From NCBI GenBank assembly GCA_947643295.1, contig CANRVM010000060.1:1-6902 (forward strand): a stretch of 6,902 bases of DNA, read 5' to 3'. The notes below the pieces were generated by a model. The model was not told the DNA's origin and did no database searches. It saw only the letters and a list, made by a program, of their open reading frames with translations. Origin of the DNA: an uncultured Mycoplasmatota bacterium. Lineage in GTDB: Bacteria > Bacillota_I > Bacilli_A > RF39 > UBA660. The translations under genes and the position numbers were made by a program. This document shows, piece after piece, positions 1 to 5,332 of this stretch (position 1 is its first letter; the number at the start of each line of letters is the position of its first letter).

Positions 1-63
1 AAGGATATTTATCAAGAGTTAATGTCCATTTTAAAGGAGTGTATATCATGGCAGTACAAGTAA
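1..63 (+). CDS. Possible C-terminal end of an upstream gene (partial)
   Basis: Frame 1 is open from the left edge to a TAA at 61-63, giving about 20 residues rich in Leu/Ile, Lys and Glu that look like an amphipathic C-terminal helix. If real, it overlaps the start of the ferredoxin-like gene by 16 bases, a common operon arrangement in which the upstream gene is translationally coupled to the next one. Too little is visible to name a family, and the frame of the ferredoxin gene is also open to the left edge, so this may be chance. Confidence 0.25.
   Translation, partial: KDIYQELMSILKECISWQYK
33..39 (+). promoter_or_regulatory. Shine-Dalgarno AAAGGAG for the ferredoxin-like gene
   Basis: AAAGGAG lies 8 bases before the ATG at 48. 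The in-frame GTG at 39 overlaps the last G of this site, so it cannot be the start; ATG 48 is preferred. Confidence 0.8.
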
Positions 64-653
64 ATTTTAAAATTTGCGATAATGCAAAAGAATGTGGAGG
101 GGTGGCCGTTTGTCCAACGGGAGCATTTTCTTATGATGATGAAAAAGATACGATTGTAATTAATAATGATAAATGTATCTCTTGTGGACTATGTGAAAAG
201 GAATGCCCAATTGGTGCGATTATTGTTACAAAAACAAAAGAGGAATATCAAAAAGTAAAAAAGGAAATCGAAGATGACCCACGTACCATAAAAGATTTGT
301 TTGTTGATCGATATGGGGCTAGTCCTTTATCTGAATTTTTTAGGATAGATAGAAAACAAATAGAAGAAAAAGTAGCTAGAGATTCGTATACGTTAATTGA
401 ATGTTATCAAGAAGATACTATCGAATGCTTAATAAAGTCGATTCCCATTAAGAGATTAACAGAAAAGTTACCAAAAGATACTTTGTTTTATAAAGTAGAA
501 GTAGAGGAAACTTTTGTGAATCAATATCATATCAATGAACTACCTGCCTTATTAATATTTAAAAAAGGTAGATTAGAAGGAAAAATAGAAGGTTATTATA
601 CGGAAGACAGGAAGGATGAATTACTAGATAAAATCCATAAAATAGTCAAATAA
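48..653 (+). CDS. Ferredoxin-like 4Fe-4S protein fused to a thioredoxin-fold domain
   Basis: A predicted 201-residue cytoplasmic electron-transfer protein. Residues 1-60 are a ferredoxin-type domain. C43, C46, C49 and C53-Pro form a classical CxxCxxCxxxCP motif. The N-terminal half instead shows C10-x5-C16-x5-C22-Pro. With C22 completing the cluster held by C43/C46/C49, one full [4Fe-4S] is assured, while C10, C16 and C53 leave only three Cys for a second. Residues about 113-200 look like a thioredoxin fold: a strand ending at C119, then T124-I-E-C127 where CxxC normally sits, a helix, the cis-Pro loop at L165-P166 followed by a hydrophobic strand and Lys-Lys-Gly, and a terminal helix. The nucleophilic Cys is replaced by Thr, so this domain is probably a binding or scaffold module, not an active reductase. 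The linker (about 62-110) is charged and helical. The partner is unknown. A terminator follows directly. The domain calls are firm; the biological role is not. Confidence 0.85.
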   Translation: MAVQVNFKICDNAKECGGVAVCPTGAFSYDDEKDTIVINNDKCISCGLCEKECPIGAIIVTKTKEEYQKVKKEIEDDPRTIKDLFVDRYGASPLSEFFRIDRKQIEEKVARDSYTLIECYQEDTIECLIKSIPIKRLTEKLPKDTLFYKVEVEETFVNQYHINELPALLIFKKGRLEGKIEGYYTEDRKDELLDKIHKIVK

Positions 654-655
654 AA

Positions 656-672
656 AGTGATAGATTATCACT
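656..672 (+). other. Small perfect hairpin after the ferredoxin-like gene
   Basis: A 7-bp perfect inverted repeat (AGTGATA / TATCACT) with a 3-base loop starts 3 bases after the stop codon. It is not followed by a T-run, so it is probably an mRNA 3'-end stabilising stem or chance rather than a terminator on its own. Confidence 0.3.
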
Positions 673-684
673 GTTTAAAAGAAG

Positions 685-715
685 AATAAAACGAGAAAGA
701 ACGTTTTATTTTTTT
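685..715 (+). terminator. Intrinsic terminator, probably bidirectional
   Basis: AATAAAACG (685-693) pairs perfectly with CGTTTTATT (702-710) around an 8-base loop, and T709-T715 forms the T-run for the plus strand. It closes the ferredoxin-like gene. The minus-strand membrane-protein gene ends inside the stem (stop 706-708), and the minus strand reads into a T-rich stretch (CTTCTTTT) after the stem, so it may serve both convergent genes. Confidence 0.75.
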
Positions 716-1071
716 GATTTATTAATTCCAATCATACTTCCTAAAATACTAATCGCTAGTAAAATGACATCATATAGTATCATTCTTAGTTGAAAGTCCC
801 CTCGAAAAGCAATCAAAGAAAAAGATAAGAAGAAAGTAATATCTACAAGACCAAACTTTAACCCTGCTAAGTAACCATTTTTTTCGGTATTTTTTCCTAA
901 AATGTAACTAGTAAAAAATAAAACAAAGAAGATAATAAAAAGTCTTACATAATTAACTACTGAGCTTCCAATTAAATCAAAGTAATATAAAGTGGAAGTA
1001 AGAAGTAGTAATAAAAAGATAAGAATAAGAGAGACTAGACTATATTTTAAAGTAGTTTTTATATTTTTCAT
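706..1071 (-). CDS. TIGR04086-family (YrzE-like) four-helix membrane protein
   Basis: A 121-residue integral membrane protein with four hydrophobic segments at about 11-31, 40-58, 66-88 and 95-115. The Lys/Glu-rich cytoplasmic loop between helices 2 and 3 leads into N-G-Y-L-A-G-L-K-x-G-L (65-75), and the fourth helix ends in G-S-M-I-G-I-N (111-117). Both patterns are typical of the TIGR04086 family found across Bacillota (YrzE in Bacillus). The length matches the family norm of about 120 residues. No catalytic residues are visible and the function of the family is not established. The start is well supported: GGAGGAA lies 5 bases before the ATG on the minus strand (1077-1083). It is convergent with the ferredoxin-like gene and divergent from the DUF421 gene, with 75 bases between the two starts. 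Confidence 0.75.
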   Translation of the reverse strand: MKNIKTTLKYSLVSLILIFLLLLLTSTLYYFDLIGSSVVNYVRLFIIFFVLFFTSYILGKNTEKNGYLAGLKFGLVDITFFLSFSLIAFRGDFQLRMILYDVILLAISILGSMIGINKSKK

Positions 1072-1146
1072 ATTAATTCCTCCACTAAATGATATGGTTT
1101 TGTATAAAAAGATATGACAATATTCATAATAAATATGAGGTGACTT
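1072..1146. promoter_or_regulatory. Divergent promoter region between the TIGR04086 and DUF421 genes
   Basis: The 75-base gap must start both divergent transcripts. On the minus strand TTATGA (1124-1129) and TATACA (1101-1106) are spaced by 17 bases, a plausible sigma-A promoter for the TIGR04086 gene. On the plus strand CATAAT (1125-1130) is a fair -10 with TTGTAT (1100-1105) 19 bases upstream. The two candidates overlap, so the two genes would compete for polymerase. The matches are moderate; the region is certain but the exact boxes are not. Confidence 0.4.
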
Positions 1147-1785
1147 ATGGATATTTTAATTGTACTTTTTAGAACTTTATTATTTTATGTGATTATCGCA
1201 TTTGTTTATCGTTTTATGGGAAAAAGAGAAGTAGGAGAATTATCCATTATGGATTTAATTGTTTCCATTCTTATCGCAGAACTTGCAGCCATTGCGATTG
1301 ATAAATATAAAACTAATTTGTTAATTACGATTATTCCTATCATTGCTTTAGTAATTGTACAAATAGTAGTTGCTAAAGTATCATTAAAGAGTCCTGATAT
1401 AAGGGAAAAAATAGAAGGTATTCCTTCTGTTATTATCAATCGAGGAAAATTAAATTTTAAAGAGATGTTAAAACAAAGATATAACTTAGATGATTTACTA
1501 ACTCAATTACGTGAAAAAAGTATTAAATCAATTGAAGATGTAGACTATGCTATATTAGAAACAAGTGGTAAACTATCTGTCTTTTTAAAGGATAAAGAAA
1601 GAAATTATCCTCTACCAGTTATTTTAGATGGAGAGATTGATTATGATACATTAACACAAATTGGCAAAGATTCGAAGTGGTTAGATAAAAAACTATCGGA
1701 TGAAAAAATAGAAGTAGAAAATGTCTTTTATGCTTTTTATAAGAACAATAATTTATTTTTAATTAAACGAGAAAACGTAAAATAG
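1147..1785 (+). CDS. DUF421 (YetF family) membrane protein
   Basis: A 212-residue protein with the usual YetF-family architecture. Three N-terminal membrane helices (about 4-21, 33-52, 57-76) are followed by a cytoplasmic alpha/beta domain (about 85-205). Family hallmarks are visible in order: R22-F-M-G-K-R-E-V-G-E-L at the end of helix 1, D36-L-I-V-S-I-x-I-A-E-L in helix 2, G91-I-P-x-V-I-I-N-x-G-K-L, D116-L-L-x-Q-L-R, and D133-Y-A-I-L-E-x-x-G-x-L-S-V. The length is normal (210-230 is common). The family is widespread in Bacillota, and several paralogues occur in spore formers, but no biochemical activity is established, so no role is assigned. The start ATG is preceded by GAGGTGA (1137-1143). 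No hairpin separates it from the downstream glycosidase 46 bases later, so some readthrough is likely. The stop is TAG. Confidence 0.88.
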   Translation: MDILIVLFRTLLFYVIIAFVYRFMGKREVGELSIMDLIVSILIAELAAIAIDKYKTNLLITIIPIIALVIVQIVVAKVSLKSPDIREKIEGIPSVIINRGKLNFKEMLKQRYNLDDLLTQLREKSIKSIEDVDYAILETSGKLSVFLKDKERNYPLPVILDGEIDYDTLTQIGKDSKWLDKKLSDEKIEVENVFYAFYKNNNLFLIKRENVK

Positions 1786-1809
1786 ACAAATTATTTCCTT
1801 TTTACCTTG

Positions 1810-1815
1810 TATACT
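1810..1815 (+). promoter_or_regulatory. Candidate -10 box TATACT for the glycosidase gene
   Basis: TATACT is a 5/6 match to the -10 consensus and lies 17 bases before the ATG at 1832. No good -35 is present at 17 bases; TAGACA (1783-1788) is 21 bases away, too far. The surroundings (TTGTATACT then GGTGA) resemble the leader of the first pilin gene at 3021-3046. Confidence 0.35.
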
Positions 1816-1821
1816 TTAATT

Positions 1822-1827
1822 GGTGAA
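1822..1827 (+). promoter_or_regulatory. GGTGAA Shine-Dalgarno that decides the glycosidase start
   Basis: GGTGAA is complementary to the 16S anti-SD and stands 4 bases before ATG 1832. The alternative in-frame TTG (1820) and GTG (1823) overlap this site and have nothing suitable upstream, so they are rejected. Confidence 0.6.
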
Positions 1828-1831
1828 TCAT

Positions 1832-3019
1832 ATGATAAAAAGAATTTTTTTAGTAGTAATGTTATTTTTTATATTACTATTACAATTAGAACCAAAAAAA
1901 GAAATAAGAAAAGAAAGTAAAAAAGAAGAACAAATACAAGAAAAAAGAGCAATCTATATTAGCTATATTGAACTTCAAAAATACATTAAAGGAAAAAATG
2001 TTAGTGATGCCAAAAAAAGTATTGATAACATGATACAAAATATTGCTGACTTTCACTTTAATATGATTCTTTTACAAGTAAGAAGTTTTTCGGATGCGAT
2101 TTATGAATCCAAATTTTTTCCTTGGTGTAGATGTGTAACAACAGACTCTAATGCTCCTCCTGGTTTTGACATTCTAGATTATTTTATCAAAAAGTCACAT
2201 AGTAAAAATATAGAATTACATGCTTGGGTGAATCCTTATCGAATTAGTAATAAAACCGATACTAGCCTTCTTTCCAAAGATAGTTATGCTTATCGGTTTT
2301 TAGAAAGTGGAGATGCGAAAGTAATCGATAATGGGATTTTTTATAATCCAGCAAGTAGTAAGGTACAGAAGTTAATTGTGGATGGTATTATTGAGATTGT
2401 AGAAAATTATAAAGTGGATGGGATTCATTTTGATGATTATTTTTATCCTAGTGTTGAAATTGATAGTAGTTTTTATAATGATTATTTAAAAACACATAAA
2501 GATATTTCTGTTTCAGATTATCATATTATGAATGTAAATAATTTAGTAGAAAAAGTTCATGAAGTAACCAAAAAATATCATGTCTTATTTGGAATTGCCC
2601 CAGAGGGAAATATTGACAATAATTATACGAAAAACAGTGCGGATGTTTATCTTTGGGGAAGTAGTGATCTTTATGTCGATTACTTAATGCCACAGATTTA
2701 TTATGGATTTGAAAATGAAACGAAACCCTTTTATGAAGTATTAACTACTTGGGAAGAATTGGTTAGTAAAAGTAATGTGAAACTTCTACCAGCACTCGCT
2801 TTTTATAAGATTAATACAGAGGATAGATATGCAAAATCGGGTATTCATGAATGGATGGAACATGATGATATTATTATGAGACAAGTTTTATTAAGTAGAA
2901 ATACCAATCACTATGATGGATTTTCCATTTTTCGATACGATAATCTTTTTTCTGATGTAGAAGTAGAAGATGTGATGAAAAATGAGATAAAAAATTTAAA
3001 AAAAATAATTTCTAATTAG
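1832..3019 (+). CDS. Exported GH10-like (DUF187/GHL10, YddW/DigH-type) glycosidase
   Basis: A 395-residue protein whose N-terminal hydrophobic segment (about 4-19, after K3-R4) acts as a signal peptide or anchor. A Lys/Glu-rich linker (20-38) leads to a TIM-barrel domain (39-390). Diagnostic DUF187/GHL10 motifs are present: F-F-P-W at 95-98, H130-A-W-V-N-P-Y-R, D196-G-I-H-F-D-D-Y-F-Y-P, F253-G-I-A-P-E-G, and D283-Y-L-M-P-Q-I-Y-Y-G. The acidic residues D201/D202 and E258 sit where catalytic or substrate-contacting residues are expected. The E. coli relative DigH (YddW) cleaves glycan strands of denuded peptidoglycan, so a role outside the membrane in wall turnover is the best inference; the substrate here is unproven. 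No LPxTG or SLH anchor is seen, and no lipobox Cys. Odd: C99-R-C101 occupies a position where relatives usually have Ser and an aromatic residue. It stands between the DUF421 and pilin genes, and its 3' end overlaps the pilin promoter. The stop is TAG. Confidence 0.88.
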   Translation: MIKRIFLVVMLFFILLLQLEPKKEIRKESKKEEQIQEKRAIYISYIELQKYIKGKNVSDAKKSIDNMIQNIADFHFNMILLQVRSFSDAIYESKFFPWCRCVTTDSNAPPGFDILDYFIKKSHSKNIELHAWVNPYRISNKTDTSLLSKDSYAYRFLESGDAKVIDNGIFYNPASSKVQKLIVDGIIEIVENYKVDGIHFDDYFYPSVEIDSSFYNDYLKTHKDISVSDYHIMNVNNLVEKVHEVTKKYHVLFGIAPEGNIDNNYTKNSADVYLWGSSDLYVDYLMPQIYYGFENETKPFYEVLTTWEELVSKSNVKLLPALAFYKINTEDRYAKSGIHEWMEHDDIIMRQVLLSRNTNHYDGFSIFRYDNLFSDVEVEDVMKNEIKNLKKIISN

Positions 3020-3026
3020 TATTTTG

Positions 3027-3047
3027 TGGTATACTAAAAGTGGTGAT
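3027..3047 (+). promoter_or_regulatory. Extended -10 promoter and GGTGAT ribosome site of the first pilin gene
   Basis: TGG-TATACT (3027-3035) is a textbook extended -10. The -35 region falls in the 3' end of the glycosidase gene and is weak. GGTGAT (3042-3047) stands 5 bases before ATG 3053. Expression signals thus look intact even though the coding sequence is broken. Confidence 0.5.
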
Positions 3048-3052
3048 AATAT

Positions 3053-3529
3053 ATGAGAAATAATAAAGGATTTACCTTAATTTAACTTTTGGCAACTTTA
3101 GATATATTATCTAATATTTTAGTAATGGCTGTTCCCAATGTCATTGGAATTGTCAGAAGAAATAAAAATAAAACTTATATAGAAGATGCAAAAAAGATTG
3201 TTTCATTAGCAGAGTATAAAGTGAGATCAAGCCCAACATATCGCCCAGCAAATGGGGGGAGTTTCTGTTTCCACATAAATTTCTTAGGAGCAACAGAACT
3301 TGAAAAAGCACCAGATGGAGGAGAGTACTATAATGATTATTCTTATGTAAAAGTAATTAATAGTGGAAATGAATATCGATATGATGTTCAACTAGTAGAG
3401 AAAAAAGGTAGTAGATATTCAGGTGTTGTTTATACTTCTAGTACCAATCTTTTTAAAGATAATTATTCTACTCTTATTAAAAGAGGAGGCTTCTCCAACT
3501 GTAGTGGTAATCGAAGCTTTAAATCGTAA
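3053..3529 (+). pseudogene. Type IV pilin-like gene broken by a nonsense codon at Glu+5
   Basis: From ATG 3053 the frame reads M-R-N-N-K-G-F-T-L-I-stop-L-L-A, a prepilin leader and cleavage site (G6|F7). The TAA at 3083-3085 falls exactly on the invariant Glu at mature position +5. GAA to TAA is a single G-to-T change. After the stop the frame stays open for 147 codons: hydrophobic helix to about residue 34, including V27-P-N-V-I-G, then a charged helix and a beta-rich C-terminal domain with D-Y-S-Y-V-x-V, Y-R-Y-D-V-Q-L and two Cys (C72, C150). Two more atypical residues lie in the helix, Asp at +11 and Asn at +15, each one base away from the usual Val or Ile. No SD supports a restart at TTG 3089. 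The intact paralogue follows 83 bases later. Best call: a recently inactivated pilin gene. Alternatives are a sequencing error, nonsense suppression, or a silent donor copy. Confidence 0.8.
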
Positions 3530-3547
3530 ATTTATAAAATAAACGTA

Positions 3548-3576
3548 TTGTAAAAAAATAATACTTATGATACGAT
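3548..3576 (+). promoter_or_regulatory. Promoter of the intact pilin gene
   Basis: TTGTAA (3548-3553) and TACGAT (3571-3576) are spaced by exactly 17 bases, and TGA (3568-3570) gives an extended -10. It is very similar in sequence to the promoter before nfo. The pilin ATG is 36 bases after the -10. Confidence 0.65.
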
Positions 3577-3611
3577 ATTATATAGATAAAATAGGACATA
3601 GGAGTGATAGG

Positions 3612-4109
3612 ATGACTAAAAATGTTAGAAATAACAAAGGTTTTACTTTGATAGAGCTTTTGGCAGTTATCGTTATTATGGGTATCTTAATGATAGTTGC
3701 GATACCAGCAGTTACAAAATATATCAATAATTCGAAAAAAGATACTTTTTTTAATACGGCAGGAGCATTTATTTCCTCTGCTAGATATATGCTTTTAAAT
3801 GATGAATTCACATGTCAAGCTCCAACAGATACTACAGAATCTGTTTATGTAAAAATTACAGAAATAGATTTAGATAATGATAAAAGTAGATCTCCTTATA
3901 ATGCTAATTTTGATGAAGATAGTTATGTCCTAATTACAAGCGATGATAGAGGAAAATTACAATATTCAATTGTTCTTAGAGATAGTAGGAACAATGGTAC
4001 AGTTGGTTTAATTAAAGAAAATGAGCTTGGAAGAAGTAAAATAAAAACAGGACAAACAGAGATTTCTCCAGCGCCTGAGGGAGAAGAATGTACAAAAAAT
4101 GTAGAATAA
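3612..4109 (+). CDS. Type IV pilin-like / pseudopilin protein
   Basis: A 165-residue prepilin. The leader M1-G10 is basic and polar (K3, R6, K9) and ends in the peptidase site G10|F11. Mature F11-T-L-I-E-L-L-A-V-I carries Glu at +5 (E15) and runs into one hydrophobic helix to about residue 33 with the usual Pro (P32). A charged helix (about 36-62) and a beta-rich C-terminal domain follow (S103-Y-V-L-I-T, L116-Q-Y-S-I-V-L, V131-G-L-I). C68 and C160 are the only Cys and could form a disulfide that ties the tail to the domain. After cleavage by a PilD/ComC-type peptidase it should be inserted in the membrane and assembled into a pilus or pseudopilus. The ATPase, platform protein and peptidase are not in this window. 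Start: AGGAGTGAT (3600-3608) lies just before ATG 3612; the ATG at 3567 would add an untypical tail before the leader. It is a paralogue of the broken pilin upstream. Confidence 0.87.
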   Translation: MTKNVRNNKGFTLIELLAVIVIMGILMIVAIPAVTKYINNSKKDTFFNTAGAFISSARYMLLNDEFTCQAPTDTTESVYVKITEIDLDNDKSRSPYNANFDEDSYVLITSDDRGKLQYSIVLRDSRNNGTVGLIKENELGRSKIKTGQTEISPAPEGEECTKNVE

Positions 4110-4123
4110 GAAAAATAAAAATA

Positions 4124-4152
4124 TTGTAGAATATTACTATTTATGATACTCT
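4124..4152 (+). promoter_or_regulatory. Promoter of nfo, interlocked with the pilin terminator
   Basis: TTGTAG (4124-4129), a 17-base spacer, and TACTCT (4147-4152) with TGA upstream (4144-4146) form an extended -10 promoter nearly identical in layout to that at 3548-3576. The -10 lies in the left arm of the terminator hairpin. Transcription would begin at about 4158-4161, after the left arm, so nfo transcripts should escape the hairpin. Confidence 0.55.
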
Positions 4153-4175
4153 TTCTTTATAAAGAGTATTTTTTT
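4146..4175 (+). terminator. Intrinsic terminator of the pilin gene
   Basis: ATACTCTTT (4146-4154) pairs perfectly with AAAGAGTAT (4161-4169) around a 6-base loop, followed by T169-T175 of the 4100 block (seven Ts). It should stop pilin transcripts. The nfo Shine-Dalgarno GGAGG (4176-4180) begins at the next base. Confidence 0.8.
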
Positions 4176-4185
4176 GGAGGTAGTT

Positions 4186-5064
4186 ATGTTAATCATAGGA
4201 AGTCATGTGAAATATAATAAAGATAGTCAAATGTTAGGAAGTTTAGAAGAAGCATTGGGCTATGGTGCTACTACGTTTATGTTTTATACAGGAGCACCAC
4301 AAAATACGAATCGATCAGAAATCAATCAGAAAATAGTAGAAGAAGCTCAAAAAAAAATGAAACAGATAGGGATAGATTCTAGTAAGGTTATTGTTCATGC
4401 TCCGTATATTATCAATTTAGCGAATAACAAAGATTCTGATAAATATCAATTTTCTATTGACTTTTTAAAAGAAGAAATGAAAAGATGTGAACAATTAGGT
4501 ATTGATAAAATAATTCTACATCCAGGAAGTCATGTAGGTTTAGGTTTGGAGCAAGGAATAGAGAATATTATAGATGCACTAAACCAAATACTAGGAGAGA
4601 CAAAAGTAACGATTCTATTAGAAACAATGGCAGGAAAAGGAAGCGAGATTGGTTCTGATTTTAAAGAAATTAAAAAAATAATTACAGGAATAAAAGACAA
4701 AGAACACATCGGTGTCTGTATGGATACTTGTCATATGAATGATGCAGGTTATGATGTGAGTGATTTTGATACTTTACTAGAATATTTTGATGAAATTGTA
4801 GGATTAGAATTTTTACAATGTATTCATATTAATGATAGTAAAAATGAAAAAGGAGCTAAAAAAGATCGTCATGAAAATATTGGATTTGGTACTATTGGCT
4901 TTGATTCTTTAATAAGGATTATTTATCATAAAAAATTAAAAGAAATTCCTAAAATATTAGAAACTCCTTATGTAGAAGAATATAGTCCTTATAAACAAGA
5001 AATAATAATGATTAAAAATAAAAAATTTAATAAAGAATTAAAAGATATTATAAAAGCAGGTTAA
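4186..5064 (+). CDS. nfo: Endonuclease IV (AP endonuclease, deoxyribonuclease IV)
   Basis: A 292-residue TIM-barrel enzyme that cuts DNA 5' of abasic sites and removes blocked 3' ends in base-excision repair; cytoplasmic and metal-dependent (three Zn in E. coli Nfo). All nine expected metal ligands are present in order: H71 (H-A-P-Y), H112 (L-H-P-G), E146 (L-L-E-T-M-A-G), D180 and H183 (M-D-T-C-H), H214 (C-I-H-I-N-D), D227 and H229 (D-R-H-E-N-I-G), and E259 (L-E-T-P-Y). The length is typical (about 280-300). Start ATG 4186 has GGAGG 5 bases upstream; an in-frame TTG at 4174 lies in the terminator T-run and is rejected. It has its own promoter, insulated from the pilin gene by a terminator. 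It is convergent with a YqfT-like gene, and in Bacillus nfo (yqfS) also neighbours yqfT, which supports both calls. Confidence 0.95.
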   Translation: MLIIGSHVKYNKDSQMLGSLEEALGYGATTFMFYTGAPQNTNRSEINQKIVEEAQKKMKQIGIDSSKVIVHAPYIINLANNKDSDKYQFSIDFLKEEMKRCEQLGIDKIILHPGSHVGLGLEQGIENIIDALNQILGETKVTILLETMAGKGSEIGSDFKEIKKIITGIKDKEHIGVCMDTCHMNDAGYDVSDFDTLLEYFDEIVGLEFLQCIHINDSKNEKGAKKDRHENIGFGTIGFDSLIRIIYHKKLKEIPKILETPYVEEYSPYKQEIIMIKNKKFNKELKDIIKAG

Positions 5065-5084
5065 TGAATTCCTAGCTTTTTTTT
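5052..5084 (+). terminator. Terminator at the nfo / YqfT-like convergence
   Basis: AAAAGC-AGG (5052-5060) pairs with CCT-A-GCTTTT (5071-5080) with one bulged A (5074) and a 10-base loop, followed by Ts to 5084. The left arm lies in the last nfo codons, and the loop holds both stop codons. The minus strand also reads GCTTTT after the stem, so weak bidirectional action is possible. Confidence 0.65.
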
Positions 5085-5330
5085 GTAATAAGTATAAAGT
5101 TCTATAATTTTTAAATATAAATCTTCCCTAATTTCTCCCTTTAATTCTTTTAACTTATCTTCTTCACCATTTAATATAAAGTTATAATTTCTTTTTATAA
5201 AATTATATATTATAATAGATTCTGATGCGGAAATAGGGAATTGATTATTAATTGCATACTCCATAATAATACTAGGAGATAGTTTATTATTAATATAATT
5301 TATAATAATTTTTTTATAAATATTGATCAC
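5061..5330 (-). CDS. Small helical protein, tentatively YqfT/DUF2624-like
   Basis: At most 89 residues, predicted all-helical, very rich in Ile, Asn, Lys and Tyr, with no Cys, signal peptide or membrane helix. The layout (N-L-S-P-S-I-I-M-E-Y-A helix, then P32-I-S-A-S-E-S-I-I-I-Y-N-F-I helix, N-F-I-L-N-G turn, then a Lys/Glu-rich helical end) resembles DUF2624 (YqfT of Bacillus), which also lies beside nfo. The similarity is by eye and the function of that family is unknown. The start is uncertain. The GTG at 5330 is itself part of a near-perfect Shine-Dalgarno AGGTGATC (5325-5332), so initiation there is doubtful. ATT at 5319-5321, 4 bases after GGTGAT, has the spacing used by other genes here. 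Its TAA (5061-5063) overlaps the nfo TAA, both drawn from the palindrome TTAA. Confidence 0.6.
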   Translation of the reverse strand: MINIYKKIIINYINNKLSPSIIMEYAINNQFPISASESIIIYNFIKRNYNFILNGEEDKLKELKGEIREDLYLKIIELYTYYKKKLGIH

Positions 5331-5332
5331 CT
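5325..5332 (-). promoter_or_regulatory. Shine-Dalgarno AGGTGATC overlapping the nominal GTG start
   Basis: AGGTGATC matches the 3' half of the AGGAGGTGATC consensus at all eight bases and contains the only conventional start codon nearby. It implies a start a few codons downstream (ATT 5319-5321 on the minus strand) or a wrong gene model. Confidence 0.5.

Noticed and set aside
1206..1439. Minus-strand frame inside the DUF421 gene
   Set aside because: It lies opposite a well-supported gene with family motifs, and the translation shows no domain or ribosome site.
3083..3085. Recoding of TAA (readthrough as an amino acid) in the pilin gene
   Set aside because: TAA is the normal terminator of most genes here, and no stem-loop or known recoding context follows. 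A mutation is simpler.
3089..3529. A 146-residue protein starting at TTG 3089
   Set aside because: There is no ribosome site at suitable distance, and the sequence upstream in the same frame is an unmistakable prepilin leader starting at ATG 3053. It is the remainder of a broken gene.
3567..3611. N-terminal extension of the intact pilin from ATG 3567
   Set aside because: It includes the -10 region of the predicted promoter and would give an atypically long leader. AGGAG before ATG 3612 fits the family.
3578..3811. Minus-strand hydrophobic frame opposite the pilin N-terminus
   Set aside because: It is the antisense of a hydrophobic helix, which also reads hydrophobic. The pilin call on the plus strand is firm.
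3019..4185. A complete new pilus or secretion system
   Set aside because: No ATPase, platform protein or prepilin peptidase is present nearby. Only two pilin-like genes are visible, each with its own signals.
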